Shown here in pieces: positions 21,601 through 29,435 of a stretch of DNA of 30,766 bases. A model generated the notes under the pieces. The model worked only from the letters and a program-made list of their open reading frames with translations. It did no database searches and was not told the origin of the DNA. Made by a program: the position numbers and the translations under genes. Within the stretch, counting starts at the first letter, position 1. Each line of letters opens with the position of its first letter. The stretch is from a virus. The stretch is taken from positions 8,021 through 38,786 of IMG/VR virus record IMGVR_UViG_3300030118_004394; one strand, 5' to 3'.

Positions 21601-21834
21601 AACTTGACCAATAGGAGTTGATATACCTGGCACTGTAGATTCTTCTTGCTCAATTTTTTTTGCAAGTTCTCTTCTACCTTCAACTCTTTCTCTAGCTAAT
21701 TCACTTAAACCTGAGTAACCTTTCAAAGTGCCGTCTTTAAAAGCTTGATCTATAACAGTAGCTTCTTCCTGATTTAATTGTGATGGGTCAAATCTTTTTT
21801 CATCTATTGCTTTTTGTAAGTCTTCTATCTTCAT
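18646..21834 (-). CDS. Large internal virion protein-like (1062 aa)
   Basis: Mostly helical, Ala/Leu/Lys-rich. Notable parts: a charged N-terminus (EEATVIDQAFKDGTLKGYSG), a hydrophobic Gly/Ala segment at about 810-850 (GVGMGTGLGALILTPLLLRG) that may enter a membrane, and a Gln/Pro-rich C-terminus. No enzymatic motif is seen. Size and position among tail and ejection-type genes match podovirus internal core or DNA-ejection proteins. The start overlaps the upstream stop (ATGA) and the stop overlaps the holin-like gene. No lytic transglycosylase signature was found by eye. Confidence 0.7.
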   Translation of the reverse strand: MKIEDLQKAIDEKRFDPSQLNQEEATVIDQAFKDGTLKGYSGLSELARERVEGRRELAKKIEQEESTVPGISTPIGQVLTDRTGFQTTGEVVGTFIPYLMDRQKLINAFIANPAKRFGPNYANEFPKAANKFSKVLMKLPLVKRFGLAGRLFGRTVGLLENTAAKVKDSFKLGLTQATQTELKSIGGGALGAGAGSLAFDAVNSLDKNLAKEISYDLADVSDKVINERFTPEERVSAYAVEAIEDSLLWGGGMTAMFQLGGIVAKAFAKGLTGTKGDDAKRIGDLAAEKGIPLNVGQLAKEKEGLGAFSKTYFETIGILPLVSSKAKGLREQSEKKVAGAMFKFAQDFAPVTTSQILGYQALDVLNNNYRQFQNLIDTKFEALANRARQFGNPAIIPTAQLRKNAADVFADIEEQSIKRLNLEEDPVLRKSSIKNNPMMALYLKFADSGVFDDKTYLTPLEFLGLKRQVNQTAKDAPNNKAAITAATQMRSAMDYDLGSVGMKDVQDDIMQNSAGIKKLINENEAAIANAADPATARQNFINELTNKVADFGNGVNEAFQFYSVVTQPFESMTATELQKFGEYLFTANSLFGIPGKMTKYPSRMFDDVIFKTLQTGTPEAVNELRFLVGATDKGAAKKTGEKFMQRLGSRFLYDSFFRAFEKQPDEAKAVAMTTINKLQEQGMLRTTYADEILQKAGVTPDILQQRKAKGLETIEGDIGRLDKFIEKDIPDTDLGSFLGVDQVKKNLGLLNQKGQVDPQGRLKLETVFGGGERGKKQVKLIDDFLDVIDTYYSQGVGDSSKYLTRRVGLTGVAAFGAGTALGGIGVGMGTGLGALILTPLLLRGFGGLLADPKYARALLDLYTPEERLAKLGKGSVKDFPFIDPLQPAGKYLSPPKRRALGILFNYFADDEEEQVDPSKLTAQQITTYLQSKMTKIPDTSFNTDLLPPNLKKRMFPEVYLYENSSFEDKKKYDEITKGAIQALATNDAIEDADNEVAAQSMVNLDQMVRQPQTQQMPQATMQQPPVANISSLQTTNPLTYQALFPNDPTGQMLTQRGQNART

Positions 21835-24329
21835 TCTAGTATGCTCTTATTAAGATCTAGTTTTTCTATTTTTTCTTTAGTGCTTTTTTGTTGCTCCTCT
21901 TTTACTTCAGGTGCAACAAATCCTTGCATTCTTTGCATTCTTTTTTTACGGCTTTCTTGCAATTTTTTAATTATTGGAATATCACCAAAATCTTCAGCGA
22001 CTTTACTGGCATTACCACCTATATCCTCAAGATCTTTAAGCCTTTTAATTAATGTTCCGTTAAGTTGTCTACCCAACTCTTCATAATTCGAAATTATTTT
22101 TTCTGATGATTTTAAAAGACCAAATATTTGGGTACGTTGTCCTGCATCTTTAACGTCTGCAACTGTCAGTCTATCTTGACCTTTGTTTGCATTAGCAATG
22201 ATATACTTCATTCTTGTTTCTATGATTCTCAATTTTGATAAAGCATCAATGACAACTTTATCCTCTGGATCTAAACCTCTTGCCCTAGCTGCTTTCATTA
22301 TATTTTCTTTATTTAAAGCGTCTTCAATATCTTTATTAAGCATAGCTTGAATCTCGTCAGCTTGGGCTGGTTCAGAATTAAATTGTACAAAAGCGTTTAA
22401 ACCATCAAAATTATCTGAATAACTTATTAAATCGGTAAATACCTGTTCACCTTCACCAAATCCAAAATCTCTAAAAACACCTGCAAAATTGGTTGTAAAA
22501 TCTAAAATTTGACCTTTTGTTCCAAAAAATTCTTTGCCACCAGGTAAAGCAGCAATTTTAGCTATCTCTTGTTCAAATTTGATACCTTGATAAAGAGAAT
22601 TTATTTGATCCATGATTTTACCTTTTTGCGATTGATTACCTTTAACATCAACTGGTGTTAACAAGGACATATCACCTTGGTAAGGCAAATATTGAGTGGT
22701 AAATGCTGTAGATCCATCCGGTCTTTGCATCGGAATACTTTGTTGAATCATCGGTTGTCCGAATTTATTATCTCCGATTTTTACTATTTTTTTTGAGTTT
22801 GGAAACAATCCCATAGGGTCTGGTGCTAAATAATATTCTTGGTTTTCAGTTGAATTAATTTTTGCAAAATGATCATCTTTTAATTTTTGTAATTCAAGGT
22901 TGTATTCATCTCTTGTTTTGAAATAATCTAGAAGTCTCTTTTTATAATCCTCAGTGTTTTGGTATTTACTTTTTTCAAAATCAGACATTCTAGTAATTTT
23001 ATCTTTTATTGAGTCTACAGTAAAAGTGTCAACAGAGTCATTGAGAGCTTGTTCGTATTCTAAATATTGATCCACAAGTGCTTTATTTTTTTGTCTCTCA
23101 TTCATATCAATTGCCATAATATCATCGGCCAGTGGTTCGGTTGACTGTCCTAAAACATCAAAAAAACCATTTATACCAGCTTGTGCTGTCTTACCAGTCA
23201 TCATTCTAGAAGCCCATTTTAATAGAGCTAAATCCCTATACATTTTAGATGAGTTATCGTCACCTATCATAGCTTTATACTTTGCTTTGTACTCTTCAAA
23301 TGATTGCTTAGAGTCTTTTTTATCTTGTATAAATTTTTCATATTCATCTATTGCTTTTTGAGAGTTACTAAAATCTCTCTCTGTTTTACTTAAGGCAAAA
23401 TTAATATCAGGCAAATCTAGCGGATCTGTTGAAACTGACCCTGCTTTTTTCTTATCACCCATGGGGTTATCTTTGGTTATTAAAAGATCTTTAGCAGCAT
23501 CTGATGCATCGCCAATATTTAAAACAACGTTGTCTTTAATTGTTTCAACAATTTTGTCTTTATTTATTTTAAATTCAGGATCATCATTATTTGCAAATTC
23601 ATCAAGATTTTCTGCATTATTTATTCTTTTAGTGTATAAATCTTCTGTTTTTTGTACATTATCATTTACTAAACCAGTTTTAGTAAGTTGTTCAGCTTCA
23701 ATTTTTTGCATTTCTTCATCTAAATTTTCTTGTGCAATAGCATCCATTTGTGATCCTGGAGGTGTTCTATCACCAAAAATATTTTGCAATTGTTGGTCTG
23801 CAGCCATGGCAGTATTTTCATTTTGATCTGCAAGGACATTAGCACCAAAAGGTAAACCCGCACCTACAATAGCACTTTTGATTGGGTTACGGCCAACAAC
23901 GTCTGCACCTGGTATTTTTGCTGCTTTTTGTGCAAGCGATTCTATACCTTTACCTACTTTTTTACCTGTTTCTTTAAAAAATGGCACACCTTTTTTTTCA
24001 AAAGCTTCTTTTGCTCCACGAAAAGATCCAGGAATAAAAGGTGCACTTAAACCTATTTCACTAAGACCAGTTAAAGTTTTATCTCTATCACCCTCAATTA
24101 AACCTGTGCCAACATCATATGCACCTTTTCCTGCCCCCACTGTTTCAAGTCCTAAAATACCTGCACCACCTAACCTTGTTCTTGCTGCTGCACTTAAAGC
24201 GTTAAATACTGGTTTTACAGTATATCTTGCAGTTGTTGCTATAAGATTACCTAAAAGATGTCCTGGCACCTGATTCGTGGCTATTTGGTATTTGTGTCTG
24301 AAGAGTTTACGTTTAAGAACTTTACTCAT
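21831..24329 (-). CDS. Large virion protein, probably ejection-type (832 aa)
   Basis: The N-terminal ~160 residues are Ala/Gly-rich with possible membrane-active helices (LGGAGILGLETVGAGKGAYD). The middle is charged and helical with Lys/Asp runs, and the C-terminus is a basic helix (ESRKKRMQRMQGF). No enzyme motif is seen. The ATG overlaps the upstream stop (TAATG), with AGGA before it. Its neighbours are two other large structural proteins, so I infer a component of the virion core or DNA-ejection apparatus. Confidence 0.68.
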   Translation of the reverse strand: MSKVLKRKLFRHKYQIATNQVPGHLLGNLIATTARYTVKPVFNALSAAARTRLGGAGILGLETVGAGKGAYDVGTGLIEGDRDKTLTGLSEIGLSAPFIPGSFRGAKEAFEKKGVPFFKETGKKVGKGIESLAQKAAKIPGADVVGRNPIKSAIVGAGLPFGANVLADQNENTAMAADQQLQNIFGDRTPPGSQMDAIAQENLDEEMQKIEAEQLTKTGLVNDNVQKTEDLYTKRINNAENLDEFANNDDPEFKINKDKIVETIKDNVVLNIGDASDAAKDLLITKDNPMGDKKKAGSVSTDPLDLPDINFALSKTERDFSNSQKAIDEYEKFIQDKKDSKQSFEEYKAKYKAMIGDDNSSKMYRDLALLKWASRMMTGKTAQAGINGFFDVLGQSTEPLADDIMAIDMNERQKNKALVDQYLEYEQALNDSVDTFTVDSIKDKITRMSDFEKSKYQNTEDYKKRLLDYFKTRDEYNLELQKLKDDHFAKINSTENQEYYLAPDPMGLFPNSKKIVKIGDNKFGQPMIQQSIPMQRPDGSTAFTTQYLPYQGDMSLLTPVDVKGNQSQKGKIMDQINSLYQGIKFEQEIAKIAALPGGKEFFGTKGQILDFTTNFAGVFRDFGFGEGEQVFTDLISYSDNFDGLNAFVQFNSEPAQADEIQAMLNKDIEDALNKENIMKAARARGLDPEDKVVIDALSKLRIIETRMKYIIANANKGQDRLTVADVKDAGQRTQIFGLLKSSEKIISNYEELGRQLNGTLIKRLKDLEDIGGNASKVAEDFGDIPIIKKLQESRKKRMQRMQGFVAPEVKEEQQKSTKEKIEKLDLNKSILE

Positions 24330-25408
24330 TATCTTGATCCTGTAATACCAGAACCTGCAAGTACATCAAAAGCTTTATATGCTCCAACACCCGCACCTAA
24401 AGCTTGAGCGAATGGATTGACTCCAGGACCTGTACCAGCTGTTACCTGTGACGCAGCTGTTGGTAAAGCTGTCATGATACCTTTTTGAAACTCTATTCTT
24501 TGGAATGGCTCATAAGCTCTAGCTACTTCTGTTTGTCTTTCAGCAGTCAACGCTCTTTCTGCAATATCTCTTTGTATTGCACCTGCTTGTAATTGACTTT
24601 GTATGTCTCTTTGCTGCATAGCTTGTTGTTGTTGTGCAGCTGATTGAAGTGCTTGTGCTTGATTCATCAATGCACTTTGTTGAAACGCTTGTTGTTGTTG
24701 TGCTGCACCTAATGCAGTTTGAAAACCTTGACCTCTTAGTTGTCCGATTGTTTGTAATCGTGCTCTTTCTTGTTCTGCTCTTTGTACACCCTCTCGACCT
24801 CCACCAAAAGCACCTGCACCAACAGCTTGTGCTGATAGTTGGTTTTGTTGTATTTCGGCTTGTCTATTTATTTCATCTATTGCGTATCTTTCGTAAGGAT
24901 TAAAAAAAGCATTTATGTCAGGCATTTGCATAGCAGCTGCACCAGCTTGATTAATAGCAGCAATACCTCTATCGAGTGTTGGCAAACCAACACCAGCTGT
25001 TCCAGCAATGTTAAAACCTTGTTGCTCTAAGGGAGAAGGTCCTGCTGTCTGATATTGTGGAACAGCTATAGGTTGTTTAGATAATTCAATTGCCTCATCA
25101 TATAATGCTAATTTTCTAGCTTCTATCTCTGGAGCTTCTCTTGTTATTTGAGTTGTTTTCTCCGGTGCAGACGGAGCAGGAGCAGGAGCTGGACCGCCAC
25201 CTCCACCACCACCTAAGAAGCCTCTTAAACCAGTTGTTGGATTTTTTTTACCTAATCCACCTACTCTTTGCAAAAGTTGTGCTTCAAATTTATTTATGTG
25301 TGCTAATTCTGTATCTTCTTCTTCGCCACAAGAAGCAATATCTTTATACAATAATTTGTATAACCAAATTTTAAATTTTACTGGGAATAGTTTAAGTAGC
25401 CACTTCAT
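24329..25408 (-). CDS. Virion/ejection protein with GAFGG motif (359 aa)
   Basis: A basic amphipathic N-terminus (MKWLLKLFPVKFKIWLYKLL), a poly-Gly/Pro-Ala linker (~65-85), then a conserved block NPYERYAIDEINRQAEIQQN with QAVGAGAFGGGREGV (~170-210) and a long Gln-rich helical region (~215-290). The pattern INRQxxIQxNQxxAQAxxAGAFGGxR is common in podovirus tail-needle or DNA-transfer proteins. AGGA lies seven bases before the ATG, which overlaps the upstream gene by 17 bases. Confidence 0.76.
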   Translation of the reverse strand: MKWLLKLFPVKFKIWLYKLLYKDIASCGEEEDTELAHINKFEAQLLQRVGGLGKKNPTTGLRGFLGGGGGGGPAPAPAPSAPEKTTQITREAPEIEARKLALYDEAIELSKQPIAVPQYQTAGPSPLEQQGFNIAGTAGVGLPTLDRGIAAINQAGAAAMQMPDINAFFNPYERYAIDEINRQAEIQQNQLSAQAVGAGAFGGGREGVQRAEQERARLQTIGQLRGQGFQTALGAAQQQQAFQQSALMNQAQALQSAAQQQQAMQQRDIQSQLQAGAIQRDIAERALTAERQTEVARAYEPFQRIEFQKGIMTALPTAASQVTAGTGPGVNPFAQALGAGVGAYKAFDVLAGSGITGSR

Positions 25409-25811
25409 AAAAATATCCTGTCTTTTTAAATTTTAAATTATTATTTTTTATAACTTTATCCCAACCTTTTCTGCCTATTATTTCTAAATCATCACATTCT
25501 AATTTTTTTGCATATTTAATAAAAAATATTTCAATATCTCTTACATATTTTATTACCTTACTTCCACCACAAAACAAAATACCTAAAACTGTTTTGGCTG
25601 GATAGAAAACTTTTTGCACTACATACGCTGCACAAATTTTTTTATTTTCTAAAATCAAAAACATAGTCATAGTGCCTTGTTTTAATAATTTATATGTGGA
25701 GTCTAAGGTATGTCTGCCATGTGATTGAACAACCACTTTTTGAATCCAATATTTAACTTTATCCCAAAACACATCTATGCACTCAACGTCAACTTGTTTT
25801 ATTTCCATCAT
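25392..25811 (-). CDS. GNAT-like phage protein (139 aa)
   Basis: Resembles the small GNAT-fold proteins often found beside phage structural genes: YKLLKQGTMTMFLILENKKI (beta strands ~43-62), KTVLGILFCGG (~73-83), then LECDDLEIIGRKGWDKVI (~104-121). No clear acetyl-CoA loop (Q/RxxGxG/A) is visible, so activity is doubtful. The start overlaps the upstream gene by 23 bases. Its role may be structural or in modifying a virion or host protein. Confidence 0.66.
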   Translation of the reverse strand: MMEIKQVDVECIDVFWDKVKYWIQKVVVQSHGRHTLDSTYKLLKQGTMTMFLILENKKICAAYVVQKVFYPAKTVLGILFCGGSKVIKYVRDIEIFFIKYAKKLECDDLEIIGRKGWDKVIKNNNLKFKKTGYFYEVAT

Positions 25812-26661
25812 TTACGATATCATAAATTCTTTTAAACTGATCTTGTTGTTTATAAAAATAAGCAGCACCTTTACTTCTCATATCTTTAAAATCTTCTGGG
25901 TTTGCACCAGACATAATACCCGCACCTAAAACAGCATCTGCTCTTGAAACAAACTCGCCGTCTGCAAGTTGTGCTAACATTGTATCTTCATCTTTGTCAC
26001 CATTACCCGAACCATCTTCTACATAACCATGAGCTCTTACATAATTATTATGATCATTTTCATTATGATCAGTTTTACTTGGGAGATAGTTAACACCACC
26101 TTCTCTATACTTTGGTATTGCATTTACTATACCGCCTTGCGCTAATGCATAACGTGGTGATTGAAAATCATATAACGCTTGTTGCTGTCCTGCTGGCTCC
26201 GTGGGTGCACGTTGTGTAATTCCTGACAAATTTTCTCTTGCTTTTGTATAAGCCATAGCATAATCCTCTTCTGAATATGGAGATGCCTCAGCCATTTGTT
26301 CTTGTGGTGTTTTGGGAGGACTTGCCCCAAAACTTGATCCTAACTGTCCAGCAGCAGAACCTATACCCACTGCTTGCATTGTTGTTAAAGGTGCTGTGGC
26401 TGTTTGAACAGCTGTCTCTGTCCCTGCTCCAAAACCAATGTTTTTAGCAACCTCTGGTGTAATATTTGTACCTGGAACTACACTGCCTGCTGCTCCACCG
26501 CCTAAACCAGCTGCTCTAAATAATCCACCACCTACACCGGCAAACAACGCACCAAGTCCCATAGATTTTAAAACATTTCTAGATGATTCCCCTCTTGCGA
26601 TTGCTGATATTCCTCCTATACCAGCACCGATTGCTATCGGTAATAATAAGCCTTGTAACAT
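25789..26661 (-). CDS. Virion-associated Gly/Ala-rich protein (290 aa)
   Basis: A Gly/Ala-rich hydrophobic N-terminus (LLLPIAIGAGIGGISAIARG), a low-complexity middle and a conserved acidic C-terminal domain (EDTMLAQLADGEFVSRADAV ... GAAYFYKQQDQFKRIYDI, ~227-280). The DGEFVxxAxAV pattern is frequent in phage tail and tape-measure-associated proteins. AGGAG sits five bases before the ATG. By its neighbours it belongs to the virion, possibly membrane-interacting during ejection. Confidence 0.7.
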   Translation of the reverse strand: MLQGLLLPIAIGAGIGGISAIARGESSRNVLKSMGLGALFAGVGGGLFRAAGLGGGAAGSVVPGTNITPEVAKNIGFGAGTETAVQTATAPLTTMQAVGIGSAAGQLGSSFGASPPKTPQEQMAEASPYSEEDYAMAYTKARENLSGITQRAPTEPAGQQQALYDFQSPRYALAQGGIVNAIPKYREGGVNYLPSKTDHNENDHNNYVRAHGYVEDGSGNGDKDEDTMLAQLADGEFVSRADAVLGAGIMSGANPEDFKDMRSKGAAYFYKQQDQFKRIYDIVNDGNKTS

Positions 26662-26672
26662 GAATACTCCTA

Positions 26673-26684
26673 AAGTTATAACTT
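26673..26684. promoter_or_regulatory. 12-bp palindrome in a short intergenic gap
   Basis: AAGTTATAACTT is a perfect palindrome a few bases upstream of the ribosome site of the gene starting at 26661. It is close to the 12-mer TATAAAGTTATA found at 7395 and 14741. No matching -35 is visible, so it may be an operator, a small mRNA hairpin, or chance. Confidence 0.28.
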
Positions 26685-26694
26685 AATGTTTATT

Positions 26695-27510
26695 TTACTC
26701 TGATTTACTAGGCTTTTCAACTCCTTGCTCGTTCATTTCATCGTAAAGTCTACCAGTATACTGAAACTCACCGACATGAGTTATATAACTCATAATATAA
26801 CAATACAGTTTACCACCAATATTTGACCATAATCTACAAAAAGCAAAGTCCTCACCTAAATATCTTTTTGTTTCTGGATCATAATAGGTATCAAAAAAAT
26901 TATAAAAATGTGGTCGATCCATACATTTACCATCAATTGTTGTCTTTTGTATTATTTGCTTGTCAGGATATTCTTTTATTAATTTTGTAAATACATCTCT
27001 TTTTATTAACATACAACCTGTAGGACAATGTGTTGCCTCAATGACACCTTTGTCTATTTTAATGTTTTGATTATCGTCTTTTATGAGTAATGGATACTGA
27101 TGTATGTGATGCTGACAATCATCGTCTTTCTTAATAAAACCAGATTTAATTTTTTGCATTAATGTATCCCATTGTGCAGTTTTCATCGGATAAGGTATTG
27201 ATATTATATCTTTATCTAATTCAATTAATCTAAATATAGCCTCAGGATCAAAAGCTATATCTGAATCAACAAATAACATATGCGTAAAATCTGTATTTAA
27301 AAAATAACTTACGCAAAGATTTCTACCTTGTGTTATTAAAGATGACTTCATCATCTGAAACATAATTCTCATATTACGTTTCATGCATTCTTTTTGTAAC
27401 TCCAACATAGTTTGAGCATAGTGCATTGATACATCACTATGAACTGGTGTCGCTACAAACAAACTAACAGGACGTTCTTCTTTCAACCAAATAGGTTTAT
27501 TGTTTTGCAT
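26695..27510 (-). CDS. Glycosyltransferase, GT-A fold type
   Basis: 271 aa. SLFVATPVHSD near the start is the nucleotide-binding strand. RNLCVSYFLNTDFTHMLFVD then SDIAF (~63-87) contains the DxD metal site as D82-x-D84, and CPTGCMLIKRDVF, GEDFAFCRLW and THVG complete a GT2/Anp1-like pattern. It would transfer a sugar from a nucleotide donor. Its ATG lies inside the end of the upstream glycosyltransferase gene (14-base overlap). Possible acceptors are a virion protein, phage DNA or a host glycan; none is indicated. Confidence 0.8.
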   Translation of the reverse strand: MQNNKPIWLKEERPVSLFVATPVHSDVSMHYAQTMLELQKECMKRNMRIMFQMMKSSLITQGRNLCVSYFLNTDFTHMLFVDSDIAFDPEAIFRLIELDKDIISIPYPMKTAQWDTLMQKIKSGFIKKDDDCQHHIHQYPLLIKDDNQNIKIDKGVIEATHCPTGCMLIKRDVFTKLIKEYPDKQIIQKTTIDGKCMDRPHFYNFFDTYYDPETKRYLGEDFAFCRLWSNIGGKLYCYIMSYITHVGEFQYTGRLYDEMNEQGVEKPSKSE

Positions 27511-28426
27511 CTAATATGCCTGTGAGAAAATTAGTCCACTCCAAGGCTTTTTTATCCCAGGAATAAAATCTTTTTACATATTTTTGTTGTTCATCTAAAT
27601 GTTCTTGAATGACTGGCTCGTGTAGCGTGTTCCGACAAATCTTGATACCCTCTGCAAATTGATGTGCTAAGTTTACTAAATTAGTTTCATAGTTTATGTA
27701 TACAGGAAACTCTGCTCCTGTTTCAAACAAAGCACCATAGTTAGTTGTCATGCAATATAAACCAGCAGCCATCGATTCCAGTAAAGATATACATGAAGTT
27801 TCTTCCCAAATACTTGGGTAAGCAAACATGTGATAATATGGCAATTTACTTAAAATAAAATCATTACTTCTATAACCAAGATAATTTACATTTTTTAATG
27901 TCTTAGCTTGATCGTAAAGATCCTGATACTTATCATCGTTTTCCTTTTTAAATTCTTTTCCGTATATTTCACAACTACTATACACATCTAATTCAACATT
28001 CTCTTTTTCTAGTAATTGCATGGTGGCAAGTAAAACATTTAGACCTCTCCAAGGAGTTGGGTGAAATATCATGCGAAGTCTATCTCCTTTTGTAAAAACT
28101 TTTCTTTGTGGAAAATTAGTTACACCATTTTTTATGACATGACATCTATCAGTAGGTATATCAAAATGATATCTAAACTTTTCGTAATTCCAACTAGAAT
28201 TAAAAACATACCAATCATATTTTTGATGATTGGATTGCTCCTTAAACCAAGGAACAATATTAGGTTGATCGTAACTATTTTTTTGCCATAGTATATTTAT
28301 TTTATCTTGAGCAAGAGGTATTTTTTCTGGAACTGACGTGCAAATCTGGAATTGTTCAAGTATTTTTTTATCAACAAAACTTGTCAAAAAGTTTTCTTGT
28401 AATTCAGTCCCACCTAATGGTGTCAA
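27497..28426 (-). CDS. Glycosyltransferase, GT4-like (GT-B fold)
   Basis: 309 aa. It starts with TTG at 28426, overlapping the upstream stop (TTGA), with GGAG seven bases before. GGTE (5-8) is the donor-loop motif, VFNSSWN and VIKNGV follow, and the C-terminal half has FHPTPWRGLNVLL and FAYPSIWEETSCISLLESMA, with the E-x7-E pair at E209 and E217. The N-terminus is shorter than usual, since GGTE normally follows a first strand of ~10 residues; an upstream in-frame stop prevents extension. The catalytic half is intact. Paired with the GT-A enzyme. Confidence 0.82.
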   Translation of the reverse strand: MTPLGGTELQENFLTSFVDKKILEQFQICTSVPEKIPLAQDKINILWQKNSYDQPNIVPWFKEQSNHQKYDWYVFNSSWNYEKFRYHFDIPTDRCHVIKNGVTNFPQRKVFTKGDRLRMIFHPTPWRGLNVLLATMQLLEKENVELDVYSSCEIYGKEFKKENDDKYQDLYDQAKTLKNVNYLGYRSNDFILSKLPYYHMFAYPSIWEETSCISLLESMAAGLYCMTTNYGALFETGAEFPVYINYETNLVNLAHQFAEGIKICRNTLHEPVIQEHLDEQQKYVKRFYSWDKKALEWTNFLTGILDAKQ

Positions 28427-28608
28427 TCTGTTTCTCCATCCAGTGATAACTCAGGGACGATAATGTTAACGTCCCGCTGTATGTCACTTTCAGTTGTGTC
28501 AGTTGAGGCGTCTTCAATATCTTTTTTGACTTCAGCTTCATCCTTATAAACCTTACCAGTTTTTTTGTTTGTGATTTTTACTTCAGATTTGCAGTGTATT
28601 ATATCCAT
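28423..28608 (-). CDS. Hypothetical acidic protein (61 aa)
   Basis: Starts MDIIHCKSEVKITNKKTGKV with AGGT upstream. The second half is acidic (EVKKDIEDASTDTTESDIQR). No family is recognised. The stop overlaps the TTG start of the GT4-like gene. Possibly a small virion or linker protein by position. Confidence 0.62.
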   Translation of the reverse strand: MDIIHCKSEVKITNKKTGKVYKDEAEVKKDIEDASTDTTESDIQRDVNIIVPELSLDGETD

Positions 28609-28646
28609 ATCTAAAATTACCTAATTTATATAAAAATGCAAATAAT

Positions 28647-28991
28647 TTATCCGTTTTCCTGTGAACGATCAAGTAACGCATACGACACTATACCTTGTAT
28701 TTCATCAGCAGTGCCAGCTGTCATTTTCAAAATGTCACCCTCTTCTAATACAAGTGTTTGTGAAATAATTTGTCGTGTTGTATTTGCTGCAATTGCAGCA
28801 TTGTCTATTCTAAATGTTGCAGATGCACTAGTGTCTGTAACCTGAGTCGCTAAATTAACTGCAGAACCACTTGAACCATTGTGAGCCTGGATTTGTTTAA
28901 CTAAACAACGACCATTAGCTGGAGCTGTCAGTACACTTGTTGTGCCTGTAGTTGTTAGTGAAAACCCTTGATTTTTATATTGTATTGTCAT
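28647..28991 (-). CDS. Small virion protein (114 aa)
   Basis: Beta-rich: GFSLTTTGTTSVLTAPANGR, CLVKQIQAHNGSSGSAVNLA, then ISQTLVLEEGDILKMTAGTA near the end. The pattern resembles small marine-phage structural proteins that look like a beta-sandwich decoration or fibre-associated domain. The ATG overlaps the upstream stop (TAATG). It is probably on the virion surface or tail. Confidence 0.72.
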   Translation of the reverse strand: MTIQYKNQGFSLTTTGTTSVLTAPANGRCLVKQIQAHNGSSGSAVNLATQVTDTSASATFRIDNAAIAANTTRQIISQTLVLEEGDILKMTAGTADEIQGIVSYALLDRSQENG

Positions 28992-29155
28992 TAGCTCATA
29001 AAAAAGTTAAAGGCATCTTGTTCATTTTTCAAATCATTCTGATATGCAAAGTTCAATTGATTTACCAACGTTTCAATACCATAAGTTATCTGTCTCTGGT
29101 TTTGCACCACATAATCTTCGTTTAGTTCAGGTATAAGTATATTTATTTTAGCCAA
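28991..29155 (-). CDS. Small phage protein with TTG start (54 aa)
   Basis: A short gene between two structural genes. It reads (L/M)AKINILIPELNEDYVVQN with C-terminal NQLNFAYQNDLKNEQDAFNF. The NxLVNQLNFxYQxDLxNEQxxFNxFxS pattern is one I recall in small phage structural-region proteins. There is no internal ATG before the last two codons, so TTG at 29155 must be the start. It overlaps the upstream gene by 8 bases and its stop overlaps the next ATG (TAATG). This compact fit makes it likely real. Confidence 0.7.
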   Translation of the reverse strand: MAKINILIPELNEDYVVQNQRQITYGIETLVNQLNFAYQNDLKNEQDAFNFFMS

Positions 29156-29435
29156 CTTTTCTCGCTTTCTTTAAAGATTCTTTTGCTTTTTTAGCTATGC
29201 TTACAACTTGACTTTTGCCCATGACTTTTGCCCGTTGTTCCATTACAGTCAGAATTTGTATTTTACGCGCATAAGGTTTGTTAATTTTTTTTACTTTTGC
29301 CACTGTTTTTCTAGCATCAGTCGGTGTTGCAAATTTAATACTTACAGTATCCTTGGGGTTTTCATCTGTATACAAACGTCTGCCACTACCTTTCGGCTTT
29401 TTACCTGTACCCACTTTTGGATCTTTTTTTTTCAT
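29148..29435 (-). CDS. Basic DUF5872-like phage protein (95 aa)
   Basis: Strongly basic. KKPKGSGRRLYTDENPKDTV (~12-31) is the recognisable block of a family I recall as DUF5872, found in marine phages; the rest is helical, with KVKKINKPYARKIQILTVME and a Lys/Ala tail. The function is unknown. Charge suggests contact with DNA in the virion or during packaging. Its ATG overlaps the stop of the tail-protein gene. Confidence 0.72.
   Translation of the reverse strand: MKKKDPKVGTGKKPKGSGRRLYTDENPKDTVSIKFATPTDARKTVAKVKKINKPYARKIQILTVMEQRAKVMGKSQVVSIAKKAKESLKKARKVG

Noticed and set aside
4139-28470. GTTAAC sites at 4144, ~11204, ~22660, ~26089 and ~28464
   Set aside because: All lie inside coding sequence without a -10 at the right spacing. 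Their number matches chance.
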